In this document: piece after piece, positions 1 through 8,036 of the stretch
Layout: each line of letters begins with the position of its first letter
How positions within the stretch are numbered: the stretch's first letter is position 1
Origin: Maritimibacter sp.
Lineage (GTDB): Bacteria; Pseudomonadota; Alphaproteobacteria; Rhodobacterales; Rhodobacteraceae
Direction: 5' to 3'
Assembly: GCA_002695005.1 (NCBI GenBank)
Contig: NZNT01000011.1
Span: forward strand, 1 to 64,000
Length of the DNA: 64,000 nucleotides
Translations under genes and position numbers: made by a program
The notes under the pieces: generated by a model
What the model was told of the DNA's origin: nothing
Database searches by the model: none
What the model saw: the letters and a program-made list of their open reading frames with translations, nothing else

Positions 1-63
1 GGGGGTGCGGGGGGAGGCTGGCCTCCCCCCGCCCGGATCGACCGGGCGCAAGCCCGGGCGACA
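1..63 (-). repeat. Truncated copy of GAAGTATTT-type intergenic repeat
   Basis: The first 63 bases form GC-rich inverted repeats directly after the stop of the DoxX gene. Read on the minus strand they match the repeats near 3981-4060 and 42693-42768: a CCCGGGC-type stem, then a second G/C stem ending in CGCACCCCC. In the other copies this is followed by GAAGTATTT, so the conserved tail should lie just outside the window. Function is unknown; an mRNA 3' end or REP-like role is inference. Confidence 0.7.
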
Positions 64-492
64 TCACTCCGCGGGCACTAGGGCCGCGTCGCGGCGCGTG
101 ACCGACAGCTTGCCCGGCCCGAACGCCACGACCATCAGCATCCCGCCCGCGATGGTGACGTTCTTCATGAACGAGATCACCTGCGCCTGCGCGGCCATCG
201 CGTCTTCCATCCCGAAGGACGGCACGAGGTGGAAGAGCAGCCCGGACACGATCGAGAAGCCCGCGAGCAGGAAGGCCGCCGTGCGGGCCTGCCAGCCCAG
301 GAGAAGGGCGATGCCGCCGCCCACTTCAACGAGGATGGCGAGGGGGAGGAGCCACGGGGCCACGCCCATCGCCTCCATGTAGCCCTGCGTGCCGGCATAG
401 CCGGTGATCTTCTGAAGACCCGAGATGATGAACATCGCGGCGAGGAGGACACGCGCCAGCGGCGCGGCGTAAGAAAGGGTCTGTGCGTTCAT
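64..492 (-). CDS. DoxX family membrane protein
   Basis: Predicted 142-residue inner-membrane protein with four hydrophobic segments (about residues 10-28, 46-66, 70-92 and 108-128), the layout of the DoxX/DoxD family. Near the N-terminus it carries the family-like R-x-L-L-A-A-x-F-I-x-S-G-x-x-K pattern, and a VEVGGGIALLLGW stretch follows in the second helix. DoxX proteins are linked to redox or thiol stress in other bacteria, but the substrate here cannot be told. I start at the ATG at 492 because AGGA lies 8 nt upstream; an in-frame ATG at 501 has no well-placed ribosome binding site. It is divergent from trmB. Confidence 0.85.
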   Translation of the reverse strand: MNAQTLSYAAPLARVLLAAMFIISGLQKITGYAGTQGYMEAMGVAPWLLPLAILVEVGGGIALLLGWQARTAAFLLAGFSIVSGLLFHLVPSFGMEDAMAAQAQVISFMKNVTIAGGMLMVVAFGPGKLSVTRRDAALVPAE

Positions 493-638
493 TGTCTTCA
501 TCCTGTGTTTGAGGCCCATAAAGGCGATGGACCCGTCATGCGTCATCGCGACGATACGCACCATCCGACATTTTCAAGCAGGTTATGTGCGCATGGGAAC
601 AGGTTGATCCGCGCCCCGGCTGGGGGTATGCGCGGGCC

Positions 639-1352
639 ATGAGCGAGACGAGACACAAGAGCGGCGCGCCGTGGCGCAATTTCTACGGCCGGTTCAAGGC
701 CAAGGGCCTGCGCGGCAGCCAGCAGGCCTATCTGGACGAAGATCTGCCGCACCTCTCCTCCGGTCCGGTGGACTGGGAAGAAAACCCCGACCGCACGCCA
801 CTCGACCTCGCCGCGCTGTTCGGCGAGCGTGATGTCTGGCTGGAGGTCGGCTTCGGCGGGGGCGAACACCTCGTCCACCAGGCCGAGGCGAACCCGGATG
901 TGGGCCTCATCGGCTGCGAGCCGTTCATCAACGGCGTCGCGATGCTCCTGGGCAAACTGCGCCAGTCCGATGCCACCAACGTCCGGGTGCATCCCGGCGA
1001 TGCGCGCGATCTGTTCGACGTGCTCCCTGACGGCTCGATCTCCAAGGCGTTCCTGCTCTACCCTGACCCTTGGCCCAAGGCCCGCCACCACCGCCGTCGG
1101 TTCGTCACGCCCGAACATCTGGAGCCGCTCCACCGCGTGCTCAAGCCGGGGGCCGAGTTCCGGGTGGCGACCGACATTCCCGACTATGTGCGCCAGACGC
1201 TCGAAGAAGTGCCGAAGGCCGGGTTCGACTGGCTGGCCGAGCGGCCCGGCGACTGGCGCGAGCCCTGGGACGACTGGCTGTCCACCCGCTACGAACAAAA
1301 GGCGCTGCGCGAGGGGCGGGTGCCCCATTACCTCACGTTCCGCCGCGTCTGA
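639..1352 (+). CDS. trmB: tRNA (guanine-46-N7)-methyltransferase TrmB
   Basis: The 237-residue protein methylates N7 of G46 in the tRNA variable loop using S-adenosylmethionine. The SAM-binding glycine motif GFGGGEHL is at residues 71-78, and the family signature DPWPKARHHRRR follows in the second half. The N-terminal FYGRFKAKGLR segment is typical of alphaproteobacterial TrmB. Start at 639 (MSETRHKS) fits the family; an in-frame ATG upstream at 585 would add 18 unrelated residues. It ends 75 bp before aroA on the same strand. Confidence 0.93.
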   Translation: MSETRHKSGAPWRNFYGRFKAKGLRGSQQAYLDEDLPHLSSGPVDWEENPDRTPLDLAALFGERDVWLEVGFGGGEHLVHQAEANPDVGLIGCEPFINGVAMLLGKLRQSDATNVRVHPGDARDLFDVLPDGSISKAFLLYPDPWPKARHHRRRFVTPEHLEPLHRVLKPGAEFRVATDIPDYVRQTLEEVPKAGFDWLAERPGDWREPWDDWLSTRYEQKALREGRVPHYLTFRRV

Positions 1353-1427
1353 GCCGCTTGCCGCAAACGGCGTGGACGGGTCCGGGCGGGTGCGCTATCA
1401 GCCCGTGAACCCAAGTTGGAGAGCTCC

Positions 1428-2780
1428 ATGTCCGGACACGGTGACCCTATTCCCATGACCAGCCACGCCTCCGGTCCGTTGACCGGCACGGCGCAGGTGC
1501 CGGGCGACAAGTCGATCAGTCACCGCTCGCTGCTCCTTGGCGCGATGGCCGTGGGCGAGACGCAGATCTCCGGGCTTCTTGAGGGCGAGGACGTGCTCGC
1601 CACCGCCGCCGCGATGCGCGCCTTCGGCGCCGACGTCGAGCGGCTAGGCGACGGGGCGTGGCGCGTGCATGGATTTGGCGTCGGCGGCTTCGCCGAGCCG
1701 GAGGACGTGATCGACTGCGGCAATGCCGGGACCGGCGTCCGGCTCATCATGGGCTGCATGGCGACCTCGCCGATCACCGCGACCTTCACCGGCGACGCCT
1801 CGCTCCGCTCGCGCCCCATGGGCCGTGTGACCGACCCGCTCGCGCTGTTCGGCGCGCAAAGCTTCGGGCGCACCGGCGGGCGGCTTCCGATGACGGTAGT
1901 CGGTGCGCGAAACCCGGTGCCGGTGCGTTACCGCACCCCGATGGCCTCGGCGCAGGTGAAATCCGCCGTGCTGCTCGCAGGTCTCAACGCACCCGGCGAA
2001 ACCGTTGTGATCGAGGCCGAGGCGACGCGCGACCACACCGAGCGGATGCTGGCGGGGTTCGGCGCTGCGCTGTCGGTCGAAGATACCGACGAGGGCCGCG
2101 TCATCACGCTCACCGGCCAGCCGGAGCTGAAACCGCAGACCATTGCCGTGCCGCGCGACCCTTCCTCGGCGGCGTTCCCGGTCTGCGCCGCTTTGATTGT
2201 TCCCGGCTCGGACGTGCTGGTCCCGAACATCGGCCTGAACCCGACCCGCGCGGGGCTGTTCGCCACGCTGATCGAGATGGGCGCGGACCTGACCTATGAG
2301 AACATGCGCGAGGAGGGCGGCGAACCGGTCGCCGACCTGCGCGCGCGCTTTTCGCCCGACATGAAGGGCATCCGTGTGCCCGAGGACCGCGCGGCCTCCA
2401 TGATCGACGAATACCCGGTTCTCTCCGTCGTTGCTGCCTTCGCCACCGGCAAGACCGAGATGGTCGGCGTCAAGGAACTGCGCGTGAAGGAAAGCGACCG
2501 GATCGACGCGATGGCGCGGGGGCTTGAGGCCAACGGGATCACCGTCGAGGAGGGCGAGGATTACATGACTGTTCATGGCATGGGGCCAGACGGCGTGCCG
2601 GGGGGCGGCACCGCAGCCGCGCGGCTCGACCACAGGATCGCGATGAGCTTCATGGTCCTGGGTTTCGGCGCGCAAAACCCGGTGAGCATCGACGACGGTG
2701 AGCCCATCGCCACGTCCTTTCCGATCTTCGAGCCGCTCATGGCGGGCCTCGGGGCACAGATCTCGCGCACGGGCGACTAA
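1428..2780 (+). CDS. aroA: 3-phosphoshikimate 1-carboxyvinyltransferase (EPSP synthase)
   Basis: This 450-residue enzyme transfers the enolpyruvyl group of PEP to shikimate-3-phosphate in chorismate synthesis. Visible motifs are GDKSISHRS near the N-terminus, [10 protein letters not shown], the [10 protein letters not shown] segment, [18 protein letters not shown] and KESDRI near the C-terminus. SAQVKSA and RDHTE resemble class II enzymes, while the PEP-site loop has Gly (NAGTG) where the CP4 enzyme has Ala. Start at ATG 1428 has GGAG 6 nt upstream; a TTG at 1416 is in frame but less likely. Same-strand neighbours continue with cmk. Confidence 0.95.
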   Translation: MSGHGDPIPMTSHASGPLTGTAQVPGDKSISHRSLLLGAMAVGETQISGLLEGEDVLATAAAMRAFGADVERLGDGAWRVHGFGVGGFAEPEDVIDCGNAGTGVRLIMGCMATSPITATFTGDASLRSRPMGRVTDPLALFGAQSFGRTGGRLPMTVVGARNPVPVRYRTPMASAQVKSAVLLAGLNAPGETVVIEAEATRDHTERMLAGFGAALSVEDTDEGRVITLTGQPELKPQTIAVPRDPSSAAFPVCAALIVPGSDVLVPNIGLNPTRAGLFATLIEMGADLTYENMREEGGEPVADLRARFSPDMKGIRVPEDRAASMIDEYPVLSVVAAFATGKTEMVGVKELRVKESDRIDAMARGLEANGITVEEGEDYMTVHGMGPDGVPGGGTAAARLDHRIAMSFMVLGFGAQNPVSIDDGEPIATSFPIFEPLMAGLGAQISRTGD

Positions 2781-2860
2781 GCCCCATTGCGAAGATCATG
2801 CTGTGCGCCGGGCGTGTCGCTGCTATCGTGATCCGAACGGGGAATGGTGGAGGCGACGGG

Positions 2861-3367
2861 ATGACGCGCAGAATGGTGTTCTGGGGACTGCTGGCGGTGA
2901 CGCTGGTGGTCTATGTCCTCCTCGTGGCGGTCGTCGGCCCGCCGATGATGGCGCTTGCGAATGGCGCAGCGATCCCGGATCTGCGCGCCACCGGCTACGA
3001 CACCGCAGACCTGACCACGCTTCTCACCACTGCCGATCCGGGCTTTCCGGACGCCTATGCAAAGGTCTCGCGCAGTTGGGACCGGGCGGTGCCGATCCTG
3101 TTTGCGCTTTCTTTCGGCTACGGCCTCTGGATCGCCGGTGGGGTCTGGCGCGTTCTGGCGGTGGTGCCGGTCCTCATGGGGGCTGCCGACCTTGCAGAGA
3201 ATACGCTGGTGACGCGGCTGCTCCTCGTCGGTCCCGAGGGACTCGACCCTGCGGTCGTGGCCTGGGCCAGCACGTTTACCCTGGCGAAATGGGGCCTGTT
3301 GCCGGTCTCGATCTTGCTCCTCGTCGCGAGTTTCTTCAAAAGGCGACCAGAGACGAGCGAGGTATAG
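2861..3367 (+). CDS. Small integral membrane protein of unknown function
   Basis: I do not recognise this 168-residue protein by name. It has a strong N-terminal hydrophobic helix (about residues 5-30), two more around residues 75-125, and a C-terminal one near 145-165, ending in a basic tail. Between helices 1 and 2 lies an extracytoplasmic-looking stretch with a [11 protein letters not shown] segment. ATG 2861 is preceded by GGAGG and gives a plausible membrane protein start. It sits between aroA and cmk, 4 nt before the cmk start, so it is probably co-transcribed with them, but nothing ties it to either pathway. Confidence 0.7.
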   Translation: MTRRMVFWGLLAVTLVVYVLLVAVVGPPMMALANGAAIPDLRATGYDTADLTTLLTTADPGFPDAYAKVSRSWDRAVPILFALSFGYGLWIAGGVWRVLAVVPVLMGAADLAENTLVTRLLLVGPEGLDPAVVAWASTFTLAKWGLLPVSILLLVASFFKRRPETSEV

Positions 3368-3371
3368 CAAC

Positions 3372-3980
3372 TTGGGGTTCACAGTCGCCATCGACGGACC
3401 TGCCGCGGCGGGCAAGGGCACGATATCGCGCGCGGTCGCGGCGCATTTCGGCTTTGCGCATCTGGATACGGGGCTGATCTACCGCGCGGTGGGCAAGCGG
3501 GTGCTCGACGGCGAAGAGCCGCTGGACGTGGCGCGGTCGCTGAGCGCCGAGGACCTCGACGCGCTGGGCCTGCGCACCCCGCAGGTAGCTCAGGCGGCGA
3601 GCCGCGTGGCGGTTGAGGCGGATGTGCGCGAGGCGCTCGTAGATTTCCAGCGTGCCTTCGCGATGCGCGATGGCGGCGCGGTTCTGGACGGGCGCGACAT
3701 CGGGACCGTGATCTGCCCGGAAGCACCCGCAAAGCTGTTCGTCACCGCCAGCCCCGAGGTTCGTGCCGTGCGGCGCCACAAGGAGTTGCTCGAAACGGGC
3801 CATGACGCGGGCTACGACAGCGTGCTGGCGGACGTCCGGGCGCGGGACGAGCGGGATCGGACCCGTGCGACTGCCCCGCTCAAACCGGCGGATGATGCCG
3901 TGACCATCGACACCAGCCATATGTCCATCGACGAGGCGGTCGCGGCCGCCATCGCCGTCGTGACCAAGGCGCGCGGCTGA
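3372..3980 (+). CDS. cmk: Cytidylate kinase
   Basis: The 202-residue kinase phosphorylates CMP/dCMP with ATP. The Walker A loop [15 protein letters not shown] lies at residues 8-22, followed by the [12 protein letters not shown] substrate segment and a [13 protein letters not shown] motif, as in bacterial Cmk. It is a little shorter than E. coli Cmk (about 225 residues). The start codon is TTG at 3372: no ATG precedes the P-loop, and GAGG lies about 9 nt upstream inside the end of the preceding gene. The usual partner rpsA lies downstream but is separated here by two sulfotransferase genes on the other strand. Confidence 0.93.
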   Translation: MGFTVAIDGPAAAGKGTISRAVAAHFGFAHLDTGLIYRAVGKRVLDGEEPLDVARSLSAEDLDALGLRTPQVAQAASRVAVEADVREALVDFQRAFAMRDGGAVLDGRDIGTVICPEAPAKLFVTASPEVRAVRRHKELLETGHDAGYDSVLADVRARDERDRTRATAPLKPADDAVTIDTSHMSIDEAVAAAIAVVTKARG

Positions 3981-4060
3981 GGGCTTCGCCCGGCTGCGCC
4001 GGGCGACCCGGGCGGGGGCGCTGCCCCCGCACCCCCGAAGTATTTGGAGAACAGAGAAGG
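3981..4060 (+). repeat. GAAGTATTT-type intergenic repeat, complete copy
   Basis: Starting immediately after the cmk stop are GC-rich stems (GGGCTTCGCCC; GGGGGCGCTGCCCCC) followed by CACCCCCGAAGTATTT at about 4030-4045 and a GGAGAACAGAGAAG tail. The same order occurs near 42693-42768 (opposite strand) and partly near 58402-58453. Stem sequence varies between copies while the tail is nearly invariant. It separates convergent genes and could act as a bidirectional terminator or REP-like element; this is inference. Confidence 0.8.
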
Positions 4061-4068
4061 GGGGGCCG

Positions 4069-4782
4069 TCAGGACCCTCTGCTGAGACGCGTGAAGACGC
4101 GGCGGAACGGGTGCATCCGGGTCGTGGGCCGGCGGACGCCCGGATCATAGCCGAATGTTTCAAAATCCCTTTGGTAGAGGGCCGCGATCGCGTCGACGCC
4201 GCGTTGTGACAGGTCGCGGGTCGTCACGCCGGACCCGCTCGCATTGCGGTGGGGCAGGGAGGCGGCGAACCGGGCGTTGGACTGGACCTCGGGCCAGACC
4301 GTTGCGAGGTCTTCCAGCCGGATGATCCTGTCGGGCAGGATCGCGCCCTCCGCAGTCGTGACGAAGTCGGTTTGCGGGCGCACGAAATGATACTTGCCGG
4401 GGTTGCCGTGCTTTGAGGCCTCGTAGGCCGGGGCGAGCGCGAATTGCTCTGGCAGCCAGTCGTGCACGAACGCGTCGAGCGTCGCGACCGGGGCAAGGTG
4501 GTTGAACAGCGACATGGCGCGGGCGACGGGATCGCGCACCACGGCGAAGGTGAAATAGTCGCGCCACATTTCGGGCGTCACGAAGTGGTGGCGGGTGTAG
4601 TCCGCCGCGCTCAGGTGGGCGAGCCGGGGCGGACCGGCGCCGCCCGGCAGGTTGCGACCGAGGACGAGCGGCGCGCGCTGCGCCCATGTGAGGCCGAGGT
4701 CATCGAGAAACGCTTGCTCGACGCTCTGGCCGCCGCATTTCGGGATATGGACGAAGATCGTCCGGTGGTGGTGCGAGATCAC
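4069..4782 (-). CDS. Sulfotransferase family protein
   Basis: The 237-residue protein has the HIPKCGGQS motif at residues 12-20, the 5'-phosphosulfate-binding loop of PAPS-dependent sulfotransferases, and VVRDPVARAMSLFNHL near residues 82-97, the 3'-phosphate-binding segment. Sulfur would be moved from PAPS to an unknown carbohydrate or lipid acceptor. The GTG start at 4782 overlaps the TGA of the upstream gene (GTGA), so translation is probably coupled to it. No signal peptide is seen, so the enzyme is probably cytoplasmic. Confidence 0.82.
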   Translation of the reverse strand: MISHHHRTIFVHIPKCGGQSVEQAFLDDLGLTWAQRAPLVLGRNLPGGAGPPRLAHLSAADYTRHHFVTPEMWRDYFTFAVVRDPVARAMSLFNHLAPVATLDAFVHDWLPEQFALAPAYEASKHGNPGKYHFVRPQTDFVTTAEGAILPDRIIRLEDLATVWPEVQSNARFAASLPHRNASGSGVTTRDLSQRGVDAIAALYQRDFETFGYDPGVRRPTTRMHPFRRVFTRLSRGS

Positions 4783-5900
4783 CTCGCCCCCTCGAGCCGC
4801 GCGCGGATCATCGGTTCATAGGCCCGCCAGCCCTGTGCCATTGCCGGGTCGATGCCTTGGCGCACCTGCCATTTGGACAGGGTCGGCATCGCGCCGCCGG
4901 CCCGTTCTGGCGCGGCGCAGGCCGCGTCCCAGCTAAGGCCGAGGGCGGCGAGGATCGGGGTCAGCACCTGTTCCGGGTGGGCGGTCAGCCGGTCGAGCGA
5001 GACCTCGTGCCACGCCTCTCCGGCCCGCTCGCGTCCGAGGGCGCACAGGTTGAGGTGGCGGTCGTACTGCGCGGTCAGGTCGGCCCAGTCATAGCTGTAG
5101 CGGTGCCCCTCGCGGAAGTCATTTTTGTAGCAAGACCAACAGGTTGCGAGCCTGTCGCGGCGCATATGCAGAATCAGCGCGTCGGGAAAGAGCATCGGGA
5201 TCGCCCAGGCGAACAGGTAGTTCTCGGGCATCTTGTCGACGAAAATCCCCGCCTCCGGCACCCCGTCGAGATAGCGGGCGCGGGCGGTTTCGAGCCGGGC
5301 CTGGTCAATCCCGTCGAGGAAGGCGAGGTGGGGGTTCGCGCCGGTCTGCCGCCGCTCCAGCGCGGGGCCGAGGGCGACACGTTCGCCGAGGTTGGTGATC
5401 GCGGGATGCGCCCCCAGCATCTGCGCGATGAGCGAGGTGCCGGAGCGGGGCATTCCGAGGACGAAGATCATGCGCGGGCCTTGGGCGTTCAGGCGGATAT
5501 CGGGGGCCGCGCGGACCGCCGTGATGAGCCGGTGGGTCAGGGCCGTTATCGCCGGGGTGTCGAAGGTGGCGCCCTTTGTTTCATTGGCCTCAAGCACGAC
5601 CTCAAAGGTCTCCGCATGGCGTCCGAGATCGTCTAACGCCTTGGCGCGCATGAACAAAAGCTGGGCGCGTAAGGGGGGCGCGAGGCCCGGTTGGCGGGCG
5701 TAGGACTCGATCCTTTCAAGGACGGCATCGTGCGCTGCGAAACGGGTGCCATAGGTATAGGTCCACAGGCCCGCGAGGCATCCGGGGTCGATGGCGAAGG
5801 CCGCGTCGAGGGCCGCGTGCATGTCGTCGAACCGGCCCGCGTTGAGCGCGGTTTCCGCGCGGGCGAGAAGCGGTCTGAGGGTGTCGGGCGTGTCGGTCAT
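4779..5900 (-). CDS. Sulfotransferase with N-terminal TPR-like region
   Basis: This 373-residue protein has two parts. Residues 1 to about 135 are helical and alanine/leucine-rich with TPR-like spacing; the rest is a sulfotransferase with FVLGMPRSGTSLIAQML as the 5'-PSB loop and HMRRDRLATCWSCYKNDF as the 3'-PB segment. TPR-sulfotransferase fusions are common in marine bacteria and act on unidentified acceptors. The ATG at 5900 is chosen because the sequence 5' of it is not protein-like. It is the first gene of a two-gene unit with the coupled sulfotransferase at 4069-4782 and diverges from rpsA. Confidence 0.83.
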   Translation of the reverse strand: MTDTPDTLRPLLARAETALNAGRFDDMHAALDAAFAIDPGCLAGLWTYTYGTRFAAHDAVLERIESYARQPGLAPPLRAQLLFMRAKALDDLGRHAETFEVVLEANETKGATFDTPAITALTHRLITAVRAAPDIRLNAQGPRMIFVLGMPRSGTSLIAQMLGAHPAITNLGERVALGPALERRQTGANPHLAFLDGIDQARLETARARYLDGVPEAGIFVDKMPENYLFAWAIPMLFPDALILHMRRDRLATCWSCYKNDFREGHRYSYDWADLTAQYDRHLNLCALGRERAGEAWHEVSLDRLTAHPEQVLTPILAALGLSWDAACAAPERAGGAMPTLSKWQVRQGIDPAMAQGWRAYEPMIRARLEGAR

Positions 5901-5982
5901 CGGCGTTCCATCGGGGCGCAGTCTGCCCGCAAACGGCGCGCCTTGGGAAGCCCCGGACAGGGGCAGGGACCGGCAAAATCCG

Positions 5983-6039
5983 GCGTATGACTCCTGTGCA
6001 CATCGTGTGCACACAGTGTACATACGATTTGTCATACGC
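5983..6039. promoter_or_regulatory. Three phased palindromes inside a 9-bp inverted repeat
   Basis: A perfect inverted repeat GCGTATGAC (5983-5991) / GTCATACGC (6031-6039) encloses three palindromes: TGTGCACA (5995-6002), GTGTGCACAC (6005-6014) and TGTACA (6017-6022). Their centres are 11 and 10 bp apart, about one helical turn, as for cooperative operator sites. The cluster is 83-139 bp from the sulfotransferase start and about 65 bp upstream of the putative rpsA -35 box. The binding protein is unknown to me. Confidence 0.6.
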
Positions 6040-6103
6040 GCCCGGCGCGGGTGCGGACGGCCAAAGACCGCCCGCGGGGGCGGCTGCGCGCGCGGGTTCA
6101 CCC

Positions 6104-6131
6104 TTGCCAAAAGCGCCCATGGCGCATATAC
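6104..6131 (+). promoter_or_regulatory. Probable sigma-70 promoter of rpsA
   Basis: TTGCCA at 6104-6109 is followed after 16 bp by ATATAC at 6126-6131, a good housekeeping-type match for this GC-rich genome. Transcription would begin near 6138, giving a leader of about 148 nt before rpsA. Confidence 0.5.
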
Positions 6132-6172
6132 GCGCGCCCAGACAGGCGTTAAGCCGCAGCCGAAGAGCGAGC

Positions 6173-6235
6173 AGGGTCGGGCAACCGGCCCTCTTTGTTT
6201 TGCGGGTCCTGTCGCGAAACCCATGAAAGACCCGC
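6173..6235 (+). promoter_or_regulatory. Two hairpins in the rpsA leader
   Basis: AGGGTCGG (6173-6180), loop GCAA, and CCGGCCCT (6185-6192) form a stem with one G-U or mismatch position, followed by CTTTGTTTT, which resembles an intrinsic terminator. A second stem pairs GCGGGTC (6202-6208) with GACCCGC (6229-6235). Attenuation or autoregulation by S1 is possible but inferred only from layout. Confidence 0.45.
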
Positions 6236-6285
6236 GGAGACAACCGTGCGGCCCGAATAGAACTGTAAAGGACTAGACACCGCTT

Positions 6286-7968
6286 ATGAGCGCCAATGCA
6301 TCTATGGAGGAATTCGAGGCCCTCCTTAACGAAAGCCTCGAAATGGACACCCCGGACGAAGGTTCGGTTGTCAAAGGCAAGGTCATCGCCGTCGAAGCCG
6401 GCCAAGCCATCATCGACGTCGGCTACAAGATGGAAGGCCGCGTCGACCTCAAGGAATTCGCAAACCCTGGTGAAGCGCCCGACATTTCCGTCGGCGACGA
6501 AGTCGAGGTTTACCTGCGTGCTGCCGAAAACGCCCGTGGCGAAGCCGTCATCTCGCGCGAGATGGCCCGCCGCGAAGAAGCCTGGGACCGCCTGGAAAAA
6601 GCCTATGCCGACGAGAACCGCGTCGAGGGCGCGATCTTCGGTCGTGTCAAAGGCGGCTTCACCGTCGATCTCGGCGGCGCCGTGGCGTTCCTGCCCGGCT
6701 CGCAGGTCGATGTGCGCCCCGTGCGCGACGCTGGCCCTCTGATGGGTCTCAAGCAGCCGTTCCAGATCCTCAAGATGGACCGTCGCCGTGGCAACATCGT
6801 TGTCTCGCGTCGTGCGATCCTTGAAGAGAGCCGCGCCGAGCAGCGTGCCGAAGTCATCGGCAAGCTGACCGAGGGCGACACCGTGGAAGGCGTGGTCAAG
6901 AACATCACCGAGTACGGCGCATTCGTCGACCTCGGCGGCGTCGATGGCCTGCTGCACGTCACCGACATGGCCTGGCGCCGTGTGAACCACCCGTCCGAGA
7001 TCCTCTCGATCGGCGAGACGATCAACGTCCAGGTCATCAAGATCAACAAAGAGACGCACCGCATCTCGCTCGGCATGAAGCAGCTTCAGGAAGATCCGTG
7101 GGATCTGGTCGCTGCCAAGTACCCGCTCGAGTCGGTCCACAAGGGCCGCGTCACGAACATCACCGATTACGGTGCGTTTGTGGAGCTGGAGCCTGGTGTC
7201 GAAGGCCTCGTCCACGTCTCGGAAATGTCGTGGACCAAGAAGAACGTCCATCCGGGCAAGATCGTGTCCACCTCGCAAGAGGTCGAGGTCATGGTTCTCG
7301 AGATCGACCAGGCGAAGCGTCGCGTTTCGCTGGGTCTCAAGCAGACCATGCGCAACCCGTGGGAAGTGTTTGCAGAAACGCACCCCGAGGGCACGCAGGT
7401 CGAAGGCGAAGTCAAGAACATCACCGAATTCGGTCTGTTCATCGGCCTCGACAACGACATCGACGGCATGGTTCACCTGTCGGACATCTCGTGGGACCAG
7501 CGTGGCGAAGAAGCCATCCAACAGTTCCACAAGGGCGACGTGGTCAAAGCCGTCGTTACCGAAGTGGACACGGACAAAGAGCGTATCTCGCTCTCGATCA
7601 AGTCGCTCGACGGTGATCCGTTCGCCGAAGCGGTGGGCGGCGTGAAGCGCGGCCAGATCATCACCGTGACCGTGTCGGCCATCGAGGACGGCGGGATCGA
7701 AGTGGAATACGAAGGCATGAAGTCCTTCATCCGCCGCTCCGACCTGTCGCGTGACCGTGCCGAGCAGCGCCCCGAGCGCTTCCAGGTCGGTGACCACCTT
7801 GATGTGCGCGTGACCAACGTCGACAGCAAGTCGCGTCGTCTGGGCCTGTCGATCAAGGCCCGCGAGATCGCCGAAGAGAAAGAAGCCGTGGAACAGTTCG
7901 GTTCGTCCGACTCCGGTGCTTCGCTCGGCGACATCCTCGGCGCTGCGCTCAAGAAGGACGACGAATAA
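6286..7968 (+). CDS. rpsA: 30S ribosomal protein S1
   Basis: The 560-residue protein binds mRNA and docks it to the 30S subunit. Six consecutive S1/OB RNA-binding domains can be traced; domains 3-6 show the diagnostic pattern G-x-V-x-N-I-T-(E/D)-(Y/F)-G-(A/L)-F-(V/I) followed by G-(L/M)-(L/V)-H-(V/L)-(S/T)-(D/E)-(M/I). Length is typical of S1 (about 557). The best purine-rich tract, AAGGA at 6268-6272, is about 13 nt from the ATG, far for an SD, in keeping with the SD-poor, structured rpsA leaders of other bacteria. A strong terminator follows. Confidence 0.97.
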   Translation: MSANASMEEFEALLNESLEMDTPDEGSVVKGKVIAVEAGQAIIDVGYKMEGRVDLKEFANPGEAPDISVGDEVEVYLRAAENARGEAVISREMARREEAWDRLEKAYADENRVEGAIFGRVKGGFTVDLGGAVAFLPGSQVDVRPVRDAGPLMGLKQPFQILKMDRRRGNIVVSRRAILEESRAEQRAEVIGKLTEGDTVEGVVKNITEYGAFVDLGGVDGLLHVTDMAWRRVNHPSEILSIGETINVQVIKINKETHRISLGMKQLQEDPWDLVAAKYPLESVHKGRVTNITDYGAFVELEPGVEGLVHVSEMSWTKKNVHPGKIVSTSQEVEVMVLEIDQAKRRVSLGLKQTMRNPWEVFAETHPEGTQVEGEVKNITEFGLFIGLDNDIDGMVHLSDISWDQRGEEAIQQFHKGDVVKAVVTEVDTDKERISLSIKSLDGDPFAEAVGGVKRGQIITVTVSAIEDGGIEVEYEGMKSFIRRSDLSRDRAEQRPERFQVGDHLDVRVTNVDSKSRRLGLSIKAREIAEEKEAVEQFGSSDSGASLGDILGAALKKDDE

Positions 7969-8000
7969 GTCGTCTCGCCTGAAGCTGCAGAGATTGGAAA

Positions 8001-8030
8001 CGGCCCCGGAGCGATCCGGGGCCGTTTTCG
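8001..8030 (+). terminator. Rho-independent terminator of rpsA
   Basis: CGGCCCCGGA (8001-8010), loop GCGA, TCCGGGGCCG (8015-8024) form a perfect 10-bp stem followed by a T-rich run TTTTCGTTT. It lies between convergent rpsA and the kinase gene ending at 8037. Confidence 0.92.
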
Positions 8031-8036
8031 TTTGGG

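Larger units (their letters stand above)
5901..6285. other. Structured divergent intergenic region, sulfotransferase / rpsA
   Basis: These 385 bases contain no convincing gene. From left to right: a GC-rich part near the sulfotransferase start; a cluster of palindromes at 5983-6039; a probable rpsA promoter at 6104-6131; and a leader of about 145 nt with two hairpins before the rpsA ATG. Confidence 0.75.

Noticed and set aside
5716-7797. Very long minus-strand open frame (693 codons) across rpsA
   Set aside because: It is the shadow of rpsA, whose S1 domains are unmistakable; His/Asp/Val-rich composition is typical of antisense frames in GC-rich DNA.
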